A stretch of DNA of 64,000 nt, taken from assembly GCA_964242625.1 (NCBI GenBank), contig CAXTAO010000001.1, positions 186,001 to 250,000 of the forward strand. Reading direction: 5' to 3'. Origin of the DNA: JASLDZ01 sp964242625. Lineage in GTDB: Bacteria > Pseudomonadota > Alphaproteobacteria > Caulobacterales > Caulobacteraceae. The notes under the pieces are model-generated. The model was given only the letters and a program-made list of their open reading frames with translations, was not told where the DNA came from and made no database searches. Below, one piece after another: positions 16,758 to 26,604 of this stretch. Positions within the stretch are counted from its first letter, which is position 1; every line of letters begins with the position of its first letter. The position numbers were made by a program, and so were the translations under genes.

Positions 16758-17899
16758 AGCCAGTCGAGCCGGCGCGCCGCCCCGTCCGCGGCGCCCATGC
16801 CGGCCGCGGCGAACGCCAAGGCGGCCAAGGGATCCGGCAAATGAAACAGACGAGCGTTGCGCGAGGATGCGGCCTGCACTCGGCGGAGGCGCGGCAGCCG
16901 CAGCGCCTCGTAGCGGGCCAGTCGCGTTTCGACCGGGCCTTCGCCCCCGGCCAGGGTTTTGGCCAAGGTCCAGGCGTCCTCGATCGCCATGGCCGCGCCC
17001 TGCGCCAGGAAGGGGAGCACGGGATGGCCCGCATCGCCCAAGAGCGCGGCGCGACCCCGGGCCAGGCGCCGCACGGGAGGCCGATCGTATAGCGCCCAGC
17101 GGAACACCGGTCCGGCCGCGGCGGCCGCCACGAGGCTTGCGACGGGCTCGGGCCAGTCGGCGAACGCCGAGCGCAGGGCGGCGGGGTCGGCGCGCTCGGT
17201 CCAGCTCTCTGCGGTCCAGCCCGCCGCCTCCGTCACGGCGACGAGGTTGATCTCGCGCCCGCCGCGCAGGGGGTAGTGCACCGCGTGACGGCGCGGCGCG
17301 GTCCAGACCGTCGCCTGGGAGGCGCTCGCGGGCAGGTCGCGCGCATCCACCACCGCGCGCCAGGCGGTCTGGCCGCTGAAGCGCGGCGGCGCTCCGCCGA
17401 CGTCGACCGCGGCGCGGGCGGCCGAACGCACGCCGTCGGCGGCGACCACGGCGTCGCAGCGCTCCACGCGCCCGTTCGCCAGGCGCAAGATCCCGTCCGA
17501 GGTCGCTTCGACCACCTCTCGGCCGAGATGAAGCTCCGCCGCATCCCGCGCCCGCACGGCGTCCAGCAAGAGCGCCTGCAGGTCGGCCCTGTGCAGCTGG
17601 AGGTAGGGCGCGCCCCACCGTCGCTCCGCCGCACGCCCGAGCGGCGCGCGCAGGAGGAGGCGCGCGTCGCTCGCCCGGCGCAGCGCGATCGCCTCGGGCG
17701 CCCAGCCGACCGCGCGCACGGCTTCGCCCAGGCCGAGACGATCGAGCACGCGCACCGCGTTGGGTCCGAGCTGCACGCCCGCGCCCGCGGCCTGCAATGT
17801 CGGCGCGCGTTCCCACACGTCGGCCCGCAGCCCCCGTGCGTGCAGCGCGAGCGCCGCCGTCAGACCGCCGACGCCGGCGCCCGCCACCCCCACGCGCAC
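16712..17899 (-). CDS. FAD-dependent aromatic-ring monooxygenase family protein
   Basis: A 395-residue flavoprotein of the PHBH / salicylate hydroxylase-like group. Motifs: the Rossmann dinucleotide-binding GAGVGGLTAALAL at residues 7-19, an ERAP strand end at about 35, the mid-protein VVAADGVRSAAR motif that binds FAD and NAD(P)H, and GDAGHPVLPFLAQGAAMAIED, the second FAD-binding motif. The LPFLAQGA version resembles salicylate 1-hydroxylase and 3-hydroxybenzoate 6-hydroxylase. Substrate cannot be told from the sequence. No aromatic catabolism genes adjoin it. Its 3' end overlaps glnE in convergent orientation. Confidence 0.85.
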   Translation of the reverse strand: MRVGVAGAGVGGLTAALALHARGLRADVWERAPTLQAAGAGVQLGPNAVRVLDRLGLGEAVRAVGWAPEAIALRRASDARLLLRAPLGRAAERRWGAPYLQLHRADLQALLLDAVRARDAAELHLGREVVEATSDGILRLANGRVERCDAVVAADGVRSAARAAVDVGGAPPRFSGQTAWRAVVDARDLPASASQATVWTAPRRHAVHYPLRGGREINLVAVTEAAGWTAESWTERADPAALRSAFADWPEPVASLVAAAAAGPVFRWALYDRPPVRRLARGRAALLGDAGHPVLPFLAQGAAMAIEDAWTLAKTLAGGEGPVETRLARYEALRLPRLRRVQAASSRNARLFHLPDPLAALAFAAAGMGAADGAARRLDWLYGGGPVGAGASSPA

Positions 17900-18007
17900 G
17901 TCCCCGCACCTCCAGCTTGACCGATCGCGTCCGGACGCGAACCATAGCGCCTTGAACGGAACGCTCCGGCGCGACGTTCATGACGAGACGTTAGCGGAGA
18001 CACGCGC

Positions 18008-19240
18008 ATGGTGCTGGAGTTCCGGGAGGCCGCAGCCTTCGCTTCGGCCCGTGCGCTCCGCGCCCGCCAGCGCGCCGCCCCGGAGACGCCGCACCTCGTC
18101 GACACCACCATGCTGTTCGCGCCGCGCTCGGGCGGGGTGAAACGGTATCTCCTGGCCAAGCGCGCCTGGATGGCCGCGCACCGGCCCGATGTGCGTCACA
18201 CCCTCGTCGTTCCGGGAGCGTTCACACGCGAGGCGGGCGCGGGCGTCGTCAACCTCGCGTCCGCGCGCCTGCCTTTCGGCGACGGCTACCGCTGGCCCGC
18301 CTCAACCCGCCGCTGGGCCGACGCCCTGACCGCCCTCAGGCCCACGGTGATCGAGGCGGGCGACCCCTACGCGCCCGGCCGCGCCGCGCTGGACGCGGGC
18401 GAGCGCCTCGGCGCGCCGGTGGTGGGCTTCTGCCATTCCGATCCCGCCGCCCTGGCTGCGCTCCACCTGGGAGAGTGGGCTGAGCCTCCAGTGCGTCGGC
18501 GCTGGGCGCGACTGTTCCGCCGCTTCGACCAGGTGGTCGCGCCTTCGCGCCACATCGCTGAGCGGCTCCAGTCGGCGGGCGTGTTCGGCGTGCACGTGAC
18601 GCCGCTGGGCGTCGACACCGACCTCTTCAATCCTGGCCGCGCCGATCGCGCGGGCCTGCGTCGCCAGCTCGGCCTCTCCGCCCGCACGCGGGTCTTGGTG
18701 TTCGCGGGCCGGCCCGCGCGGGAGAAGAACGTCGAGGTGCTGCTCGACGCGGCGGCCCGCCTTGGCGGCGACTACCATCTCGTGCTCATCGCCGCCGGCG
18801 CTGGGCTGCGCCCGCAGGCGAACGCGACCTTTCTCGATTATGAGCCGGATCCCCGGGCGGTGGCGCGGCTGATGGCCAGCTGCGACGCCTTCGTGCACGC
18901 CAACGACCAGGAACCCTTCGGCCTGATCGCGCTGGAGGCCATGGCCTGCGGCCTGCCGATGGTGGGGGTGGCCTCCGGCGGCATCGCCGAGATCGTGGAC
19001 GAGAGCGTGGGCGAACTCGCCCGCCGCGCCGTCGCCGCCGACCTCGCTGAGGCGGTGGATGCGCTCTTCGCCCGCGACGTGCGCGCCGTCGGCGAGGCGG
19101 CGCGGGCCCGCGCCGTCGCACGGCATGGGTGGAACGCGACCTTCACCGACCTCTCCGACCTGTACGACGACCTCGCAGGCCACGTCCGCCCAGCGCGCGC
19201 CGGGGCGGACATCGTGCGCCTGCCGATCGCCCCGCGCTGA
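18008..19240 (+). CDS. Glycosyltransferase family 4-type (GT-B fold) protein
   Basis: A 410-residue retaining GT-B glycosyltransferase. The N-terminal acceptor domain contains a glycine-rich loop (RSGGVKRYLL) and VVAPSRHIAERL; the C-terminal nucleotide-sugar domain contains VFAGRPAREKNVEVLLDAA and the E(x7)E signature EPFGLIALEAMACGLP near residue 301, then SGGIAEIVDE. Sugar and acceptor cannot be assigned by eye; the family includes mannosyl- and glucosyltransferases. GGAG lies about eight bases before ATG18008. It is divergent from the FAD monooxygenase and 46 bp upstream of pepN. Confidence 0.87.
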   Translation: MVLEFREAAAFASARALRARQRAAPETPHLVDTTMLFAPRSGGVKRYLLAKRAWMAAHRPDVRHTLVVPGAFTREAGAGVVNLASARLPFGDGYRWPASTRRWADALTALRPTVIEAGDPYAPGRAALDAGERLGAPVVGFCHSDPAALAALHLGEWAEPPVRRRWARLFRRFDQVVAPSRHIAERLQSAGVFGVHVTPLGVDTDLFNPGRADRAGLRRQLGLSARTRVLVFAGRPAREKNVEVLLDAAARLGGDYHLVLIAAGAGLRPQANATFLDYEPDPRAVARLMASCDAFVHANDQEPFGLIALEAMACGLPMVGVASGGIAEIVDESVGELARRAVAADLAEAVDALFARDVRAVGEAARARAVARHGWNATFTDLSDLYDDLAGHVRPARAGADIVRLPIAPR

Positions 19241-19286
19241 GGCTGGACGCTTCCGCCCCGGCGGGGGGCTGGCTATGTGAGCGGCC

Positions 19287-21923
19287 ATGCGCACCGACCA
19301 GCCCGTCCCCGTCCGCCTGGCCGACTATCGCCCGCCCGATCACCTCGTCGACACCGTCGAGCTCGCCTTCGCCCTGGAGACCGGCGCGACGCGGGTTAGG
19401 GCGCGGTTGACGCTGCGACGCGGCGCGACGGCGGGCGCCGATGCGCCCCTGGTTCTCGACGGCGTCGGCCTGCGCCTGGTGTCGCTCGCGCTGGATGGGC
19501 GCGCGCTCGCCCCCGCGGACTACCGGCAGGAGCCCGAGCGCCTCGTCATCACCGGACCTCTGCCCGAAGCCTTCGTGCTGGAGACGGAGGTCGAGATCGA
19601 TCCGCAGGCCAACGCCGCGCTCGAGGGGCTGTACATCTCGGGCGGGCGCTTCTGCACCCAGTGCGAGGCGGAGGGCTTCCGCAAGATCACCTTCTTCCCC
19701 GACCGGCCGGACGTGCTCGCGCGCTACACCGTCCGGCTTGAGGCGGACGCGGCGCGCTATCCACGCCTCCTGTCCAATGGCAACCTGGTGGAAAGCGGCT
19801 CCTTGGACGGCGGCCGTCACTTCGCCGTCTGGCGCGATCCGTTCCCGAAGCCCTGCTACCTGTTCGCGCTCGTCGCGGGCGAGCTGGACGAACTGGCCGA
19901 CAGCTTCGTCACCACGTCCGGCCGCACCGTCGAGCTGCGCATCTACGTCGATCCGGGGCAGGCCAGCCGCGCGCTCTACGCGATGGACAGCCTCAAGCGC
20001 GCCATGCGCTGGGATGAGGAGGCTTACGGCCGCGAGTACGACCTGGATCTCTTCATGATCGTGGCCGTGCGCGACTTCAATATGGGCGCGATGGAGAACA
20101 AGGGGCTGAACATCTTCAACAGCTCACTAATCCTCGCCCAGCCCGAGACCGCCACGGACGCCGATTACGAGCGTATCGAAAGCGTGGTCGCGCACGAATA
20201 CTTCCACAACTGGACGGGCAACCGGATCACCTGCCGCGACTGGTTCCAGCTCTGCCTGAAGGAGGGGCTGACCGTATACCGCGACCAGGGCTTCTCCGCC
20301 CACGAGCGCGGGGCGGCGGTTCAGAGGATCAAGGACGTTCGGCTCTTGCGCGCGCGCCAGTTCCCCGAGGACCAGGGTCCGCTCGCCCACCCGGTCAGGC
20401 CGGAGAGCTATCTGAAGATCGACAACTTCTACACCGCCACGATCTACGAGAAGGGGGCCGAACTGATCGGCGTCCTGCGCACCTTGATCGGCGAAGACGC
20501 CTTCCGGCGGGGGATGCAGGTCTACTTCGACCGCTTCGACGGGCAGGCGGTGACGATGGAGGATTTCCGCGCCTGCTTCGCCGAGGCCAGCGGGCGCGAC
20601 CTGTCCGCCTTCGCGCGCTGGTATGCTCAGCCGGGCACGCCGGAGCTGAGCATCGAAGCCCTCTACATCGAAGACGCGCGAGAGCTCAGGCTCAACCTCT
20701 CCCAGGTGCAGCCCGGCCGCGACCGCGCCGAACCGCTGGTCATCCCCGTCCGGCTCGGCCTAGTCGACGAACAGGGCGCCGCGCTGGCCTTCACCGCGCC
20801 CGGGAGCGATGACGAGGTGGACGAGCACGTCCTCGTCCTGGACGCCTTCCAGGCGGAAACCGTGCTGCGCGGGGTGGAGCGTCTACCGGTGCTCTCGGCG
20901 CTGCGCGGCTTCTCCGCGCCGGTCGTCTTGCGCACGGACGAGCCGCCCAAGGACGCCTACGTGCGGCTGGCGCACGACCCGGACCTCTTCAACCGATGGG
21001 AGGCCGGGCAGGGGCTCGCGGCCGACCTGATCCTGCGCCGCGCGGCGGGGCTCGCCGACGAGCTGAACGAGGAACGTTACGCCGACGCGCTCGGACGAGC
21101 ACTCGACGATGAAACGGCCTCCCATGCCTTTCGCACCCTTCTGCTGGCGCCGCCTGGCGAAACGGAGCTGGCGCTGCAGCGCCCGCCGGCGGACCCCGCC
21201 CGCATCCACGATGCCCGCGAGGCGCTGCGGGCCCGGTTGGCGGCGCACCTGGGCGACCGGCTCCGCGAGATGCACGGCGCTCTGCAGTCGGTCGAGGAAT
21301 TCTCGCCCGCCGCCCCGCAAGCCGGGAGGCGCGCCCTGCGCAATGCGGTGCTCGACCTCCTTGTGGCCGACGGGAGCGCTGATGCGGCGGAGCGCGCGCG
21401 CGGCCACTTCGCCGCCGCCGCCAACATGACCGACGCCATGGGAGGTCTCTCCGCCCTGCTGCACGTAGGCGGCGAGGTGCTCAACGAGGCGCTGGCCGCC
21501 TTCTATGCGCGCTGGCGCGACGAGCCGCTCGTGGTCGACAAGTGGTTCGCCATCCAGGCGCGTGATCCCTCAGAGGGCGCGCTGGGCCGGGTGCTGGGGC
21601 TGACGACCCACCCGGCGTTCGACGCGCGGACACCCAACCGCCTCCGCGCGCTCGTGGCCAACTTCGCCGTCGGCAACCCCGCGCGCTTCCACGCGCCCGA
21701 CGGCTCGGGCCACCGCTTCCTCGCCGACCAGATCCTGGCCGTCGACGGCTTCAACCCTATGATCGCCGCCCGACTGGTCGACAACCTGGCCGGATGGCGC
21801 CGCTATGCGCCCGCCGTGTCGGAGAGCCTGCGCGCCCAACTGCGCCGGATCGTCGACCGGCCGGGGGTGTCGAAGAACGTTTACGAGCTCGCGGCCAAGG
21901 CGCTGGGAGAGGCAGAGGCCTGA
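19287..21923 (+). CDS. pepN: Aminopeptidase N (M1 family)
   Basis: A zinc aminopeptidase that removes N-terminal residues from peptides in the cytoplasm. 878 residues, close to E. coli PepN (870). The exopeptidase motif GAMENKGLN is near residues 266-274 and the zinc motif HEYFHNWTGNR near 303-313, with the third ligand Glu in LKEGLTVYRDQ near 326. The PepN-specific N-terminus (RLADYRPPDHLVDTVELAF) and the CTQCEAEGFRKITFFPDRPD segment separate it from other M1 enzymes. Start ATG19287; no strong ribosome site. No signal peptide. Confidence 0.95.
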   Translation: MRTDQPVPVRLADYRPPDHLVDTVELAFALETGATRVRARLTLRRGATAGADAPLVLDGVGLRLVSLALDGRALAPADYRQEPERLVITGPLPEAFVLETEVEIDPQANAALEGLYISGGRFCTQCEAEGFRKITFFPDRPDVLARYTVRLEADAARYPRLLSNGNLVESGSLDGGRHFAVWRDPFPKPCYLFALVAGELDELADSFVTTSGRTVELRIYVDPGQASRALYAMDSLKRAMRWDEEAYGREYDLDLFMIVAVRDFNMGAMENKGLNIFNSSLILAQPETATDADYERIESVVAHEYFHNWTGNRITCRDWFQLCLKEGLTVYRDQGFSAHERGAAVQRIKDVRLLRARQFPEDQGPLAHPVRPESYLKIDNFYTATIYEKGAELIGVLRTLIGEDAFRRGMQVYFDRFDGQAVTMEDFRACFAEASGRDLSAFARWYAQPGTPELSIEALYIEDARELRLNLSQVQPGRDRAEPLVIPVRLGLVDEQGAALAFTAPGSDDEVDEHVLVLDAFQAETVLRGVERLPVLSALRGFSAPVVLRTDEPPKDAYVRLAHDPDLFNRWEAGQGLAADLILRRAAGLADELNEERYADALGRALDDETASHAFRTLLLAPPGETELALQRPPADPARIHDAREALRARLAAHLGDRLREMHGALQSVEEFSPAAPQAGRRALRNAVLDLLVADGSADAAERARGHFAAAANMTDAMGGLSALLHVGGEVLNEALAAFYARWRDEPLVVDKWFAIQARDPSEGALGRVLGLTTHPAFDARTPNRLRALVANFAVGNPARFHAPDGSGHRFLADQILAVDGFNPMIAARLVDNLAGWRRYAPAVSESLRAQLRRIVDRPGVSKNVYELAAKALGEAEA

Positions 21924-22035
21924 CGCGACCTCCTGACTCGGGTCGCCGGTATGGCGAGGCGGCCCCCCCTCCCGTAAGCTCGACCGGACTTGATTCCGTG
22001 AGGGCTCCGCGATCGTCGTGGCGAGGGGAAGGCGC

Positions 22036-24486
22036 GTGCACGGCAAGGCGCCGCCCCAGGGCGAGGCCGAAGCCGCTGCGGTGACCGGCGACGTCACCCA
22101 GCGCCTCGCCGTGGCTGCGGCCCTGGCGCTGCTCGTTGCCTACACCGCCATAGCCGCGGTGCGGTTGGACATCGCGGGCGACGATCGGCCGGCCTTGCGC
22201 CCGGCCCTGCAGACGGCGGTCGCCGAGACGAACGCCGCCCTGACACGGCTCTCGAGCGCGGCGGCGGCGGGCGCTGCGGTGCTGCGCGCACGGCCCGGCG
22301 AGCCGCTGGACGCCGCCGAGCTCGCGCGCGGCCTGGCCGGCGCGGACGCGAGCGCCGCGGTGGTGGACGGATCGGCCATCGCCGCCGCCCAGGGTCCGGC
22401 CACCGACGCAGGTTGGTCCGCGGCCGCCGCGCGGGCGGCCGGGAGACAGTGGGTCGGCGGCTCCGGCGTGCAGGACGGCCGGCTGGCCTACGCCGCTTCC
22501 CCCGCCGGCGACGGCCGCGTCGTGCTCGTCGCCCGCGACCTGTCGGTTCTCGCCGCCTCGACGCCCGAGATGCAGCGGATGGTCGCCGACAGCTCGGGCC
22601 TTCTCCTCGCCGGGGGTGCGGGCCAGCTCTCCGCGCGCCTGGGTCTCGACGCCGCGGCGCTGCGCGCCGCCGCAGCGGAAAGCCGGGTGCTGTCGACGCC
22701 GTCGACCACCGCCGGGCTCCGCGAGGCTGCGGTCGCGGTCGCACCGGAAAGCGGCGCGCTGGTGGTCGTGGCTGCGCCCGCGCCCCCCGTCGGCGTGTCG
22801 CTGGGCGTGCTCTTCGCGCTCCTGGGACCGCTGGGGGTGGGCGGACTGGCCCTGATCCTCTTGTCGCGTCAGGCGGAGCTCACCGAGGTCGCCCGTCGCG
22901 AGGGGGAGGCGCGTGAGCGGCGGTTCCGCCAGGCGGTTGAAGGCGCGCGCTGCGGCATCTGGGAGTGGCGACTGCGCGACGACGAGGTTTACCTGTCGGA
23001 CGTCACGGGCGCCATGCTGGGCTGGGGCGGCGCGGGGATGGCCTCGGGCGAGGACGTGCTGGCGCGCATCGCCGCTCCCCACCGAGAGCGCGTGCGCCAA
23101 GCGTTGCGCGCCGCGCAGAGCTTCGGCGCGCTGGATGTCAGCTTCGGGGTTCCGCGGCCGGACGGGAGCGAGTCGTGGATCGACGTGCGCGGCCAGGCGG
23201 CCGACCCGCGGGACGCCCGGGGCTATGACCGGCTGATCGGCGTGGCGCTGGACGTCACTGCCGAGCACGCCGCCCAGCAGCGCGCGCAATCCGCCGAGAG
23301 CCGGTTGCAGGATGCGATTGAGAGCGTGGGCGAGGCGTTCGCACTCTGGGATCGCCGCGGCCGGCTTGTGCTGTGCAACCGGGCCTACCGCTCGGTCTTC
23401 GCCCTGCCGCCCGACGTCTTGAAGCCCGGCGCGGTCCGCAGCGACGTGCAGCGGATCGTGCGGCTGGCGATCCGGTCGGAGCGCGCCGATCCCGCCCGCA
23501 AGGGCTGGCGCGAGGCCGAGCTCGTCGACGGGCGCTGGCTGCAGGTCACCGAACGCCGAACCGCCGACGGCGGCCTCGTGATGACCGCCGCTGACATCAC
23601 CGCGCTGAAACGCGGCGAGCGCGCGCGCATGGAGAAGGAGCTGGCGCTCAAGGACGCCGTCGGCCGGCTTGAGGTGAACCGCGCCGAGCTTTCCGAGCTC
23701 GCCGCCAAGTACCATGAGGCCAAGGTGCGGGCGGAGGAGGCCAACCGCTCCAAGAGCGAGTTCCTGGCCAACATGAGCCACGAGTTGCGCACGCCCCTGA
23801 ACGCCATAATCGGCTTCTCCGAAATGATGTCGGCGGAGATGTTCGGACGCATGGGCGATCGGCGCTACGTCGAATACGCACGCGATATCCTAGCGAGCGG
23901 TCAGCACCTCCTGGCGCTGATCAACGACATACTCGACATGTCGAAGATCGAGGCGGGCAAGCTCAGCCTACGGGCCGAGGCGATCGACCTGCCCGAAGCC
24001 ATCGCAGACGCCGTGCGGCTGGTTCGGAACCGGGCGGAGGCGTCGGGTCTCCTCCTGGTGGTGGATGCGCCGGCGGTCCTGCCGGAGGTCGCGGCGGACG
24101 CGCGCGCGCTGAAGCAGGTGTTGCTGAACCTCCTCTCGAACGCGATGAAGTTCACGCCCACCGGCGGCCGCGTTCAAGTGCGCGCCCACGTGGAAGGCAT
24201 GGAGGTTCGGATCGCGGTCAGCGATACGGGCATCGGCATCGGCAAGGCCGACCTCGAGCGCCTCGGCCAACCCTTCGAGCAGGTCGAGAGCCAGCACGCC
24301 AAGACGTCGCACGGCACGGGACTGGGTCTAGCCCTGACCAAGGCGCTCGTGCACCTGCACGGCGGCCGGTTCGAGCTGGCGAGCGAACCCGGTGTGGGCA
24401 CGGTTGCGAGCTTCACGCTTCCGCTCGTCTCGGCGCGGCGGACCGGGGCCGTAGGTCTCGCGATGGGCGGGTCGGCGGCGGCTTGA
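22036..24486 (+). CDS. Membrane PAS sensor histidine kinase, PleC/DivJ-like
   Basis: A membrane-bound histidine kinase of 816 residues. A transmembrane helix near residues 20-40 and another near 251-277 enclose a roughly 210-residue periplasmic region. PAS domains follow (about 295-410 and 420-530), then a short coiled coil, HisKA with His near 580 in FLANMSHELRTPLNAIIGFS, and HATPase (LLNLLSNAMKFT, DTGIGIG, GTGLGLALTKALV). The stretch after the His (EMFGRMGDRRYVEYARDILA, then LINDILDMSKIEAGK) is the hallmark of the PleC/DivJ group that controls DivK/PleD phosphorylation and polarity in Caulobacterales. There is no receiver domain. The GTG at 22036 follows AGGGGAAGG; GTG22018 is an alternative. 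Whether this is PleC itself needs phylogeny. Confidence 0.85.
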   Translation: MHGKAPPQGEAEAAAVTGDVTQRLAVAAALALLVAYTAIAAVRLDIAGDDRPALRPALQTAVAETNAALTRLSSAAAAGAAVLRARPGEPLDAAELARGLAGADASAAVVDGSAIAAAQGPATDAGWSAAAARAAGRQWVGGSGVQDGRLAYAASPAGDGRVVLVARDLSVLAASTPEMQRMVADSSGLLLAGGAGQLSARLGLDAAALRAAAAESRVLSTPSTTAGLREAAVAVAPESGALVVVAAPAPPVGVSLGVLFALLGPLGVGGLALILLSRQAELTEVARREGEARERRFRQAVEGARCGIWEWRLRDDEVYLSDVTGAMLGWGGAGMASGEDVLARIAAPHRERVRQALRAAQSFGALDVSFGVPRPDGSESWIDVRGQAADPRDARGYDRLIGVALDVTAEHAAQQRAQSAESRLQDAIESVGEAFALWDRRGRLVLCNRAYRSVFALPPDVLKPGAVRSDVQRIVRLAIRSERADPARKGWREAELVDGRWLQVTERRTADGGLVMTAADITALKRGERARMEKELALKDAVGRLEVNRAELSELAAKYHEAKVRAEEANRSKSEFLANMSHELRTPLNAIIGFSEMMSAEMFGRMGDRRYVEYARDILASGQHLLALINDILDMSKIEAGKLSLRAEAIDLPEAIADAVRLVRNRAEASGLLLVVDAPAVLPEVAADARALKQVLLNLLSNAMKFTPTGGRVQVRAHVEGMEVRIAVSDTGIGIGKADLERLGQPFEQVESQHAKTSHGTGLGLALTKALVHLHGGRFELASEPGVGTVASFTLPLVSARRTGAVGLAMGGSAAA

Positions 24487-24492
24487 GCGGGC

Positions 24493-24987
24493 TCAGGCGC
24501 GGGCGGGGCTGCACAGGCCGAAGAAGCGGTCCACCTCGCCCAGGTCGCGCACATCCACACGCAGGGCGAGAGCGGCGGATCCGGCGCGCATTTGCAGCCG
24601 TCCCGTGCGCCGGAAGCCGGTGAGCGCCGAGAGACCGGCAGGTCCATCGGCCGCCAGGACCGCTCGCCCCTCCGTCAGGCCGCTGCGGGCCGGCATCGTC
24701 GACCAGTCCTCGCCGGAGGTGAGTCTCAGGGTGCGAGCCGCGACGGGCGCCTCGGGCCATAGGAGATGTACGCGCCGCTCGCCGTGGGCGCACTCCAGCG
24801 TGACTAGCGGCGCGCCGGAGAGCGAGCGACCGTAGCTGAGCTTGGCGTTCGCGCCGTCGTCGGTGACCAGCGTTTCGATCCGCGGCGGGGGCGGGCCGTC
24901 CAGCAGCCCGCCGTGCGCGCAGGCCGCTAGCCCGCCCGCCGCGCCGACCGCCGCCAGCGGCCTTGCCCACCTCATCATCCGCCGCAT
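24493..24987 (-). CDS. Putative lipoprotein of unknown function next to flgH
   Basis: A 164-residue protein with a signal peptide ending in the lipobox LAAC (MRRMMRWARPLAAVGAAGG then LAACAHG), hence probably membrane-anchored outside the cytoplasm. The mature part has no motif I recognise: IETLVTDDGANAKLSYGRSL, then a beta-rich stretch, with two further Cys (LECAHGER and FFGLCSP). GAGGCGGACGGG precedes the ATG. It sits 71 bp downstream of flgH on the same strand, so it may be the last gene of the flagellar operon, but nothing in the sequence proves a flagellar role. Confidence 0.7.
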   Translation of the reverse strand: MRRMMRWARPLAAVGAAGGLAACAHGGLLDGPPPPRIETLVTDDGANAKLSYGRSLSGAPLVTLECAHGERRVHLLWPEAPVAARTLRLTSGEDWSTMPARSGLTEGRAVLAADGPAGLSALTGFRRTGRLQMRAGSAALALRVDVRDLGEVDRFFGLCSPARA

Positions 24988-25058
24988 CCCGTCCGCCTCG
25001 ATGTCCGTCCTCGCCGGGCGAACCCGCCCGGTCGCGGCGGCGTTCCGGAGTTCTATGG

Positions 25059-25793
25059 TCAGAACGGGCTGAAGCTGTTCAAGAGGGCTTGGCCGGCAGG
25101 CACCTTCTGCACGGCGGAGACCTGGCCCTTGCCGCCGTAGCTCACGCGCGCCTCGGCGATCTGGGTGTGCTTGATGGTGTTGGCCGAGGTGATATCCTCC
25201 GGACGAACGATGCCGGCGATCGTCAGTTCGCGCAGTTCGCTGTTGATTCTCACCTCCTGGCGGCCCTGGATCGCCAGATTGCCGTTGGGCAGGACCGAGC
25301 TCACCACCGCGGCGATCGTGAGCGACACCGCTTCCGACCGGTCGACCGAACCCTGGCCCTGGCTTTCCAGGTCGGAGTTGGTGCCGACCATGTGCGACGG
25401 GTCGAAGCTTTTGGGCAGGAACTTGGCCAGGGGCGTGGTCAGCCCGAGGAGGTTGCCGGCGCCGACGTTGGTGGTCGCCTTCCTGTTGGCGACCGTGGTG
25501 TTCTGCAGCTTGGCGCTGTCGGTGATGTCGATGTTCACCGTCAGGATGTCGCCGACCTTGGAGGCGCGCTGGTCGTGGAAGAAGGCGCGCGCGCCGTTGC
25601 GCCACAGCGAGTTGGCGCTGGCGGGGCGGGGGCTGTCGTCGCGCGCCTCCAGCATCGGCGGACGAACGGGCGCCAGGGGCGTCGGGTAGACGATGGGCGT
25701 CATCGCGGGCGTGCCCGTCGCCTCCTTGATCGAGCCGCACGCGGCGGCGGGGACGATGAGGAGGGCGACCAGGAGAGGGCGAGCGGTGCGCAT
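25059..25793 (-). CDS. flgH: Flagellar L-ring protein FlgH
   Basis: Outer-membrane lipoprotein that forms the L-ring, the bushing around the flagellar rod. 244 residues. The signal peptide ends at AAAC (Cys19), the lipidation site. FlgH signatures: SLWRNGARAFFHDQRASKVG, GDILTVNIDITDSAK, a Gly/Ser-rich middle, and the C-terminal IQGRQEVRINSELRELTIAG followed by VRPEDITSANTI. It is downstream of flgA in the flgF-flgG-flgA-flgH order known from Caulobacter. Confidence 0.96.
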   Translation of the reverse strand: MRTARPLLVALLIVPAAACGSIKEATGTPAMTPIVYPTPLAPVRPPMLEARDDSPRPASANSLWRNGARAFFHDQRASKVGDILTVNIDITDSAKLQNTTVANRKATTNVGAGNLLGLTTPLAKFLPKSFDPSHMVGTNSDLESQGQGSVDRSEAVSLTIAAVVSSVLPNGNLAIQGRQEVRINSELRELTIAGIVRPEDITSANTIKHTQIAEARVSYGGKGQVSAVQKVPAGQALLNSFSPF

Positions 25794-25815
25794 GTGTATC
25801 CGTCCGGCGAGGGCG

Positions 25816-26604
25816 TCAGCGGCTGGCGAGGGCTAAGGAGGCGTTCAGGCCCGAGCGCGCGGCGGCCTTGAGCGCCTCGGCGCGCACGCCCACCACGGCC
25901 CGGCCCGGGGCGGAGGCGACGGCCTCCACCTGCTTGTGCGACTGGACGTTGACCAGCGTCAGGCTGTCGCCGACGGCGGCGTCGGACTGCGCCTTGGCCT
26001 GGAGCACCAGGGTGACGCCGTCCTCCTCGAAGGCGACGTCCACCTGCTCGCCGCGGCTGATCACCTTGGCGGCGGCGAGGTCGTGGCCGCCGACCGCAGC
26101 GCCTTCGCGCAGCGGGCGGCGGGCGGCGAGGCCGATCACCGCGTCCGCGTCGGCCGGAGCGTCGGCGGGGGCGACCGCTTCGTCGCTCCACACGAGGTCG
26201 GAGGCGGCCACCACCTCGCCGGGGTTGAGGGAGCGCGCATAAGCCAGAACGCTGCCGCGCCCGCGCGCGCGGGCGCGACCAGCGGCGGAAGGCGCCGCGC
26301 GCGGCGCATCGGTGGAGCCCACCGCGATACGCCGACGACCCTGCGGGTTGGCCCAGTCGAGCCCGGCGCGGCGGGCGGCGGCCTGCACGCGGCCGGCCTC
26401 CAGCACCGTCTCGCCGCCCACGGGCGCGGCCTCGCCGACCACGACGTTCCCGGCCGAACCCGCGCCGTCGAAAAGGTCGCCGAGCGTGACGGAGGCGCCG
26501 TGGCTGACGGGCCGGTCGCGCAACTCGACGGAGGCAGCGAGGGCGGGGGTGGCCGCGAGCGCCAGGAGAAGGGCGGGAACGAGCGCGCGCACCGCCGGCC
26601 TCAC
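25816..26604 (-). CDS. flgA: Flagellar P-ring assembly chaperone FlgA
   Basis: Periplasmic chaperone required for building the P-ring. 262 residues with a Sec signal peptide (ALVPALLLALAATPALA, cleaved near residue 24). The C-terminal half is the SAF/FlgA domain: LNPGEVVAASDLVW, AARRPLREGAAVGGHDL, VISRGEQVDVAFEEDGVTLV and VGDSLTLVNVQSHKQVEA. It starts with GTG overlapping the flgG stop (GTGA), so translation is coupled. The Ala/Arg-rich linker (RAAPSAAGRARARGRG) is unusually basic. Confidence 0.94.
   Translation of the reverse strand: MRPAVRALVPALLLALAATPALAASVELRDRPVSHGASVTLGDLFDGAGSAGNVVVGEAAPVGGETVLEAGRVQAAARRAGLDWANPQGRRRIAVGSTDAPRAAPSAAGRARARGRGSVLAYARSLNPGEVVAASDLVWSDEAVAPADAPADADAVIGLAARRPLREGAAVGGHDLAAAKVISRGEQVDVAFEEDGVTLVLQAKAQSDAAVGDSLTLVNVQSHKQVEAVASAPGRAVVGVRAEALKAAARSGLNASLALASR

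Noticed and set aside
13725..17981. Very long open frame opposite glnE
   Set aside because: Arg/Gly-rich translation without motifs, fully antisense to glnE and the FAD monooxygenase; an effect of high GC.
17958..17992. GGAAC with downstream CGTT before the glycosyltransferase gene, as a stress sigma-factor promoter
   Set aside because: Spacers are 12 and 26 bases, outside the 16-18 expected.
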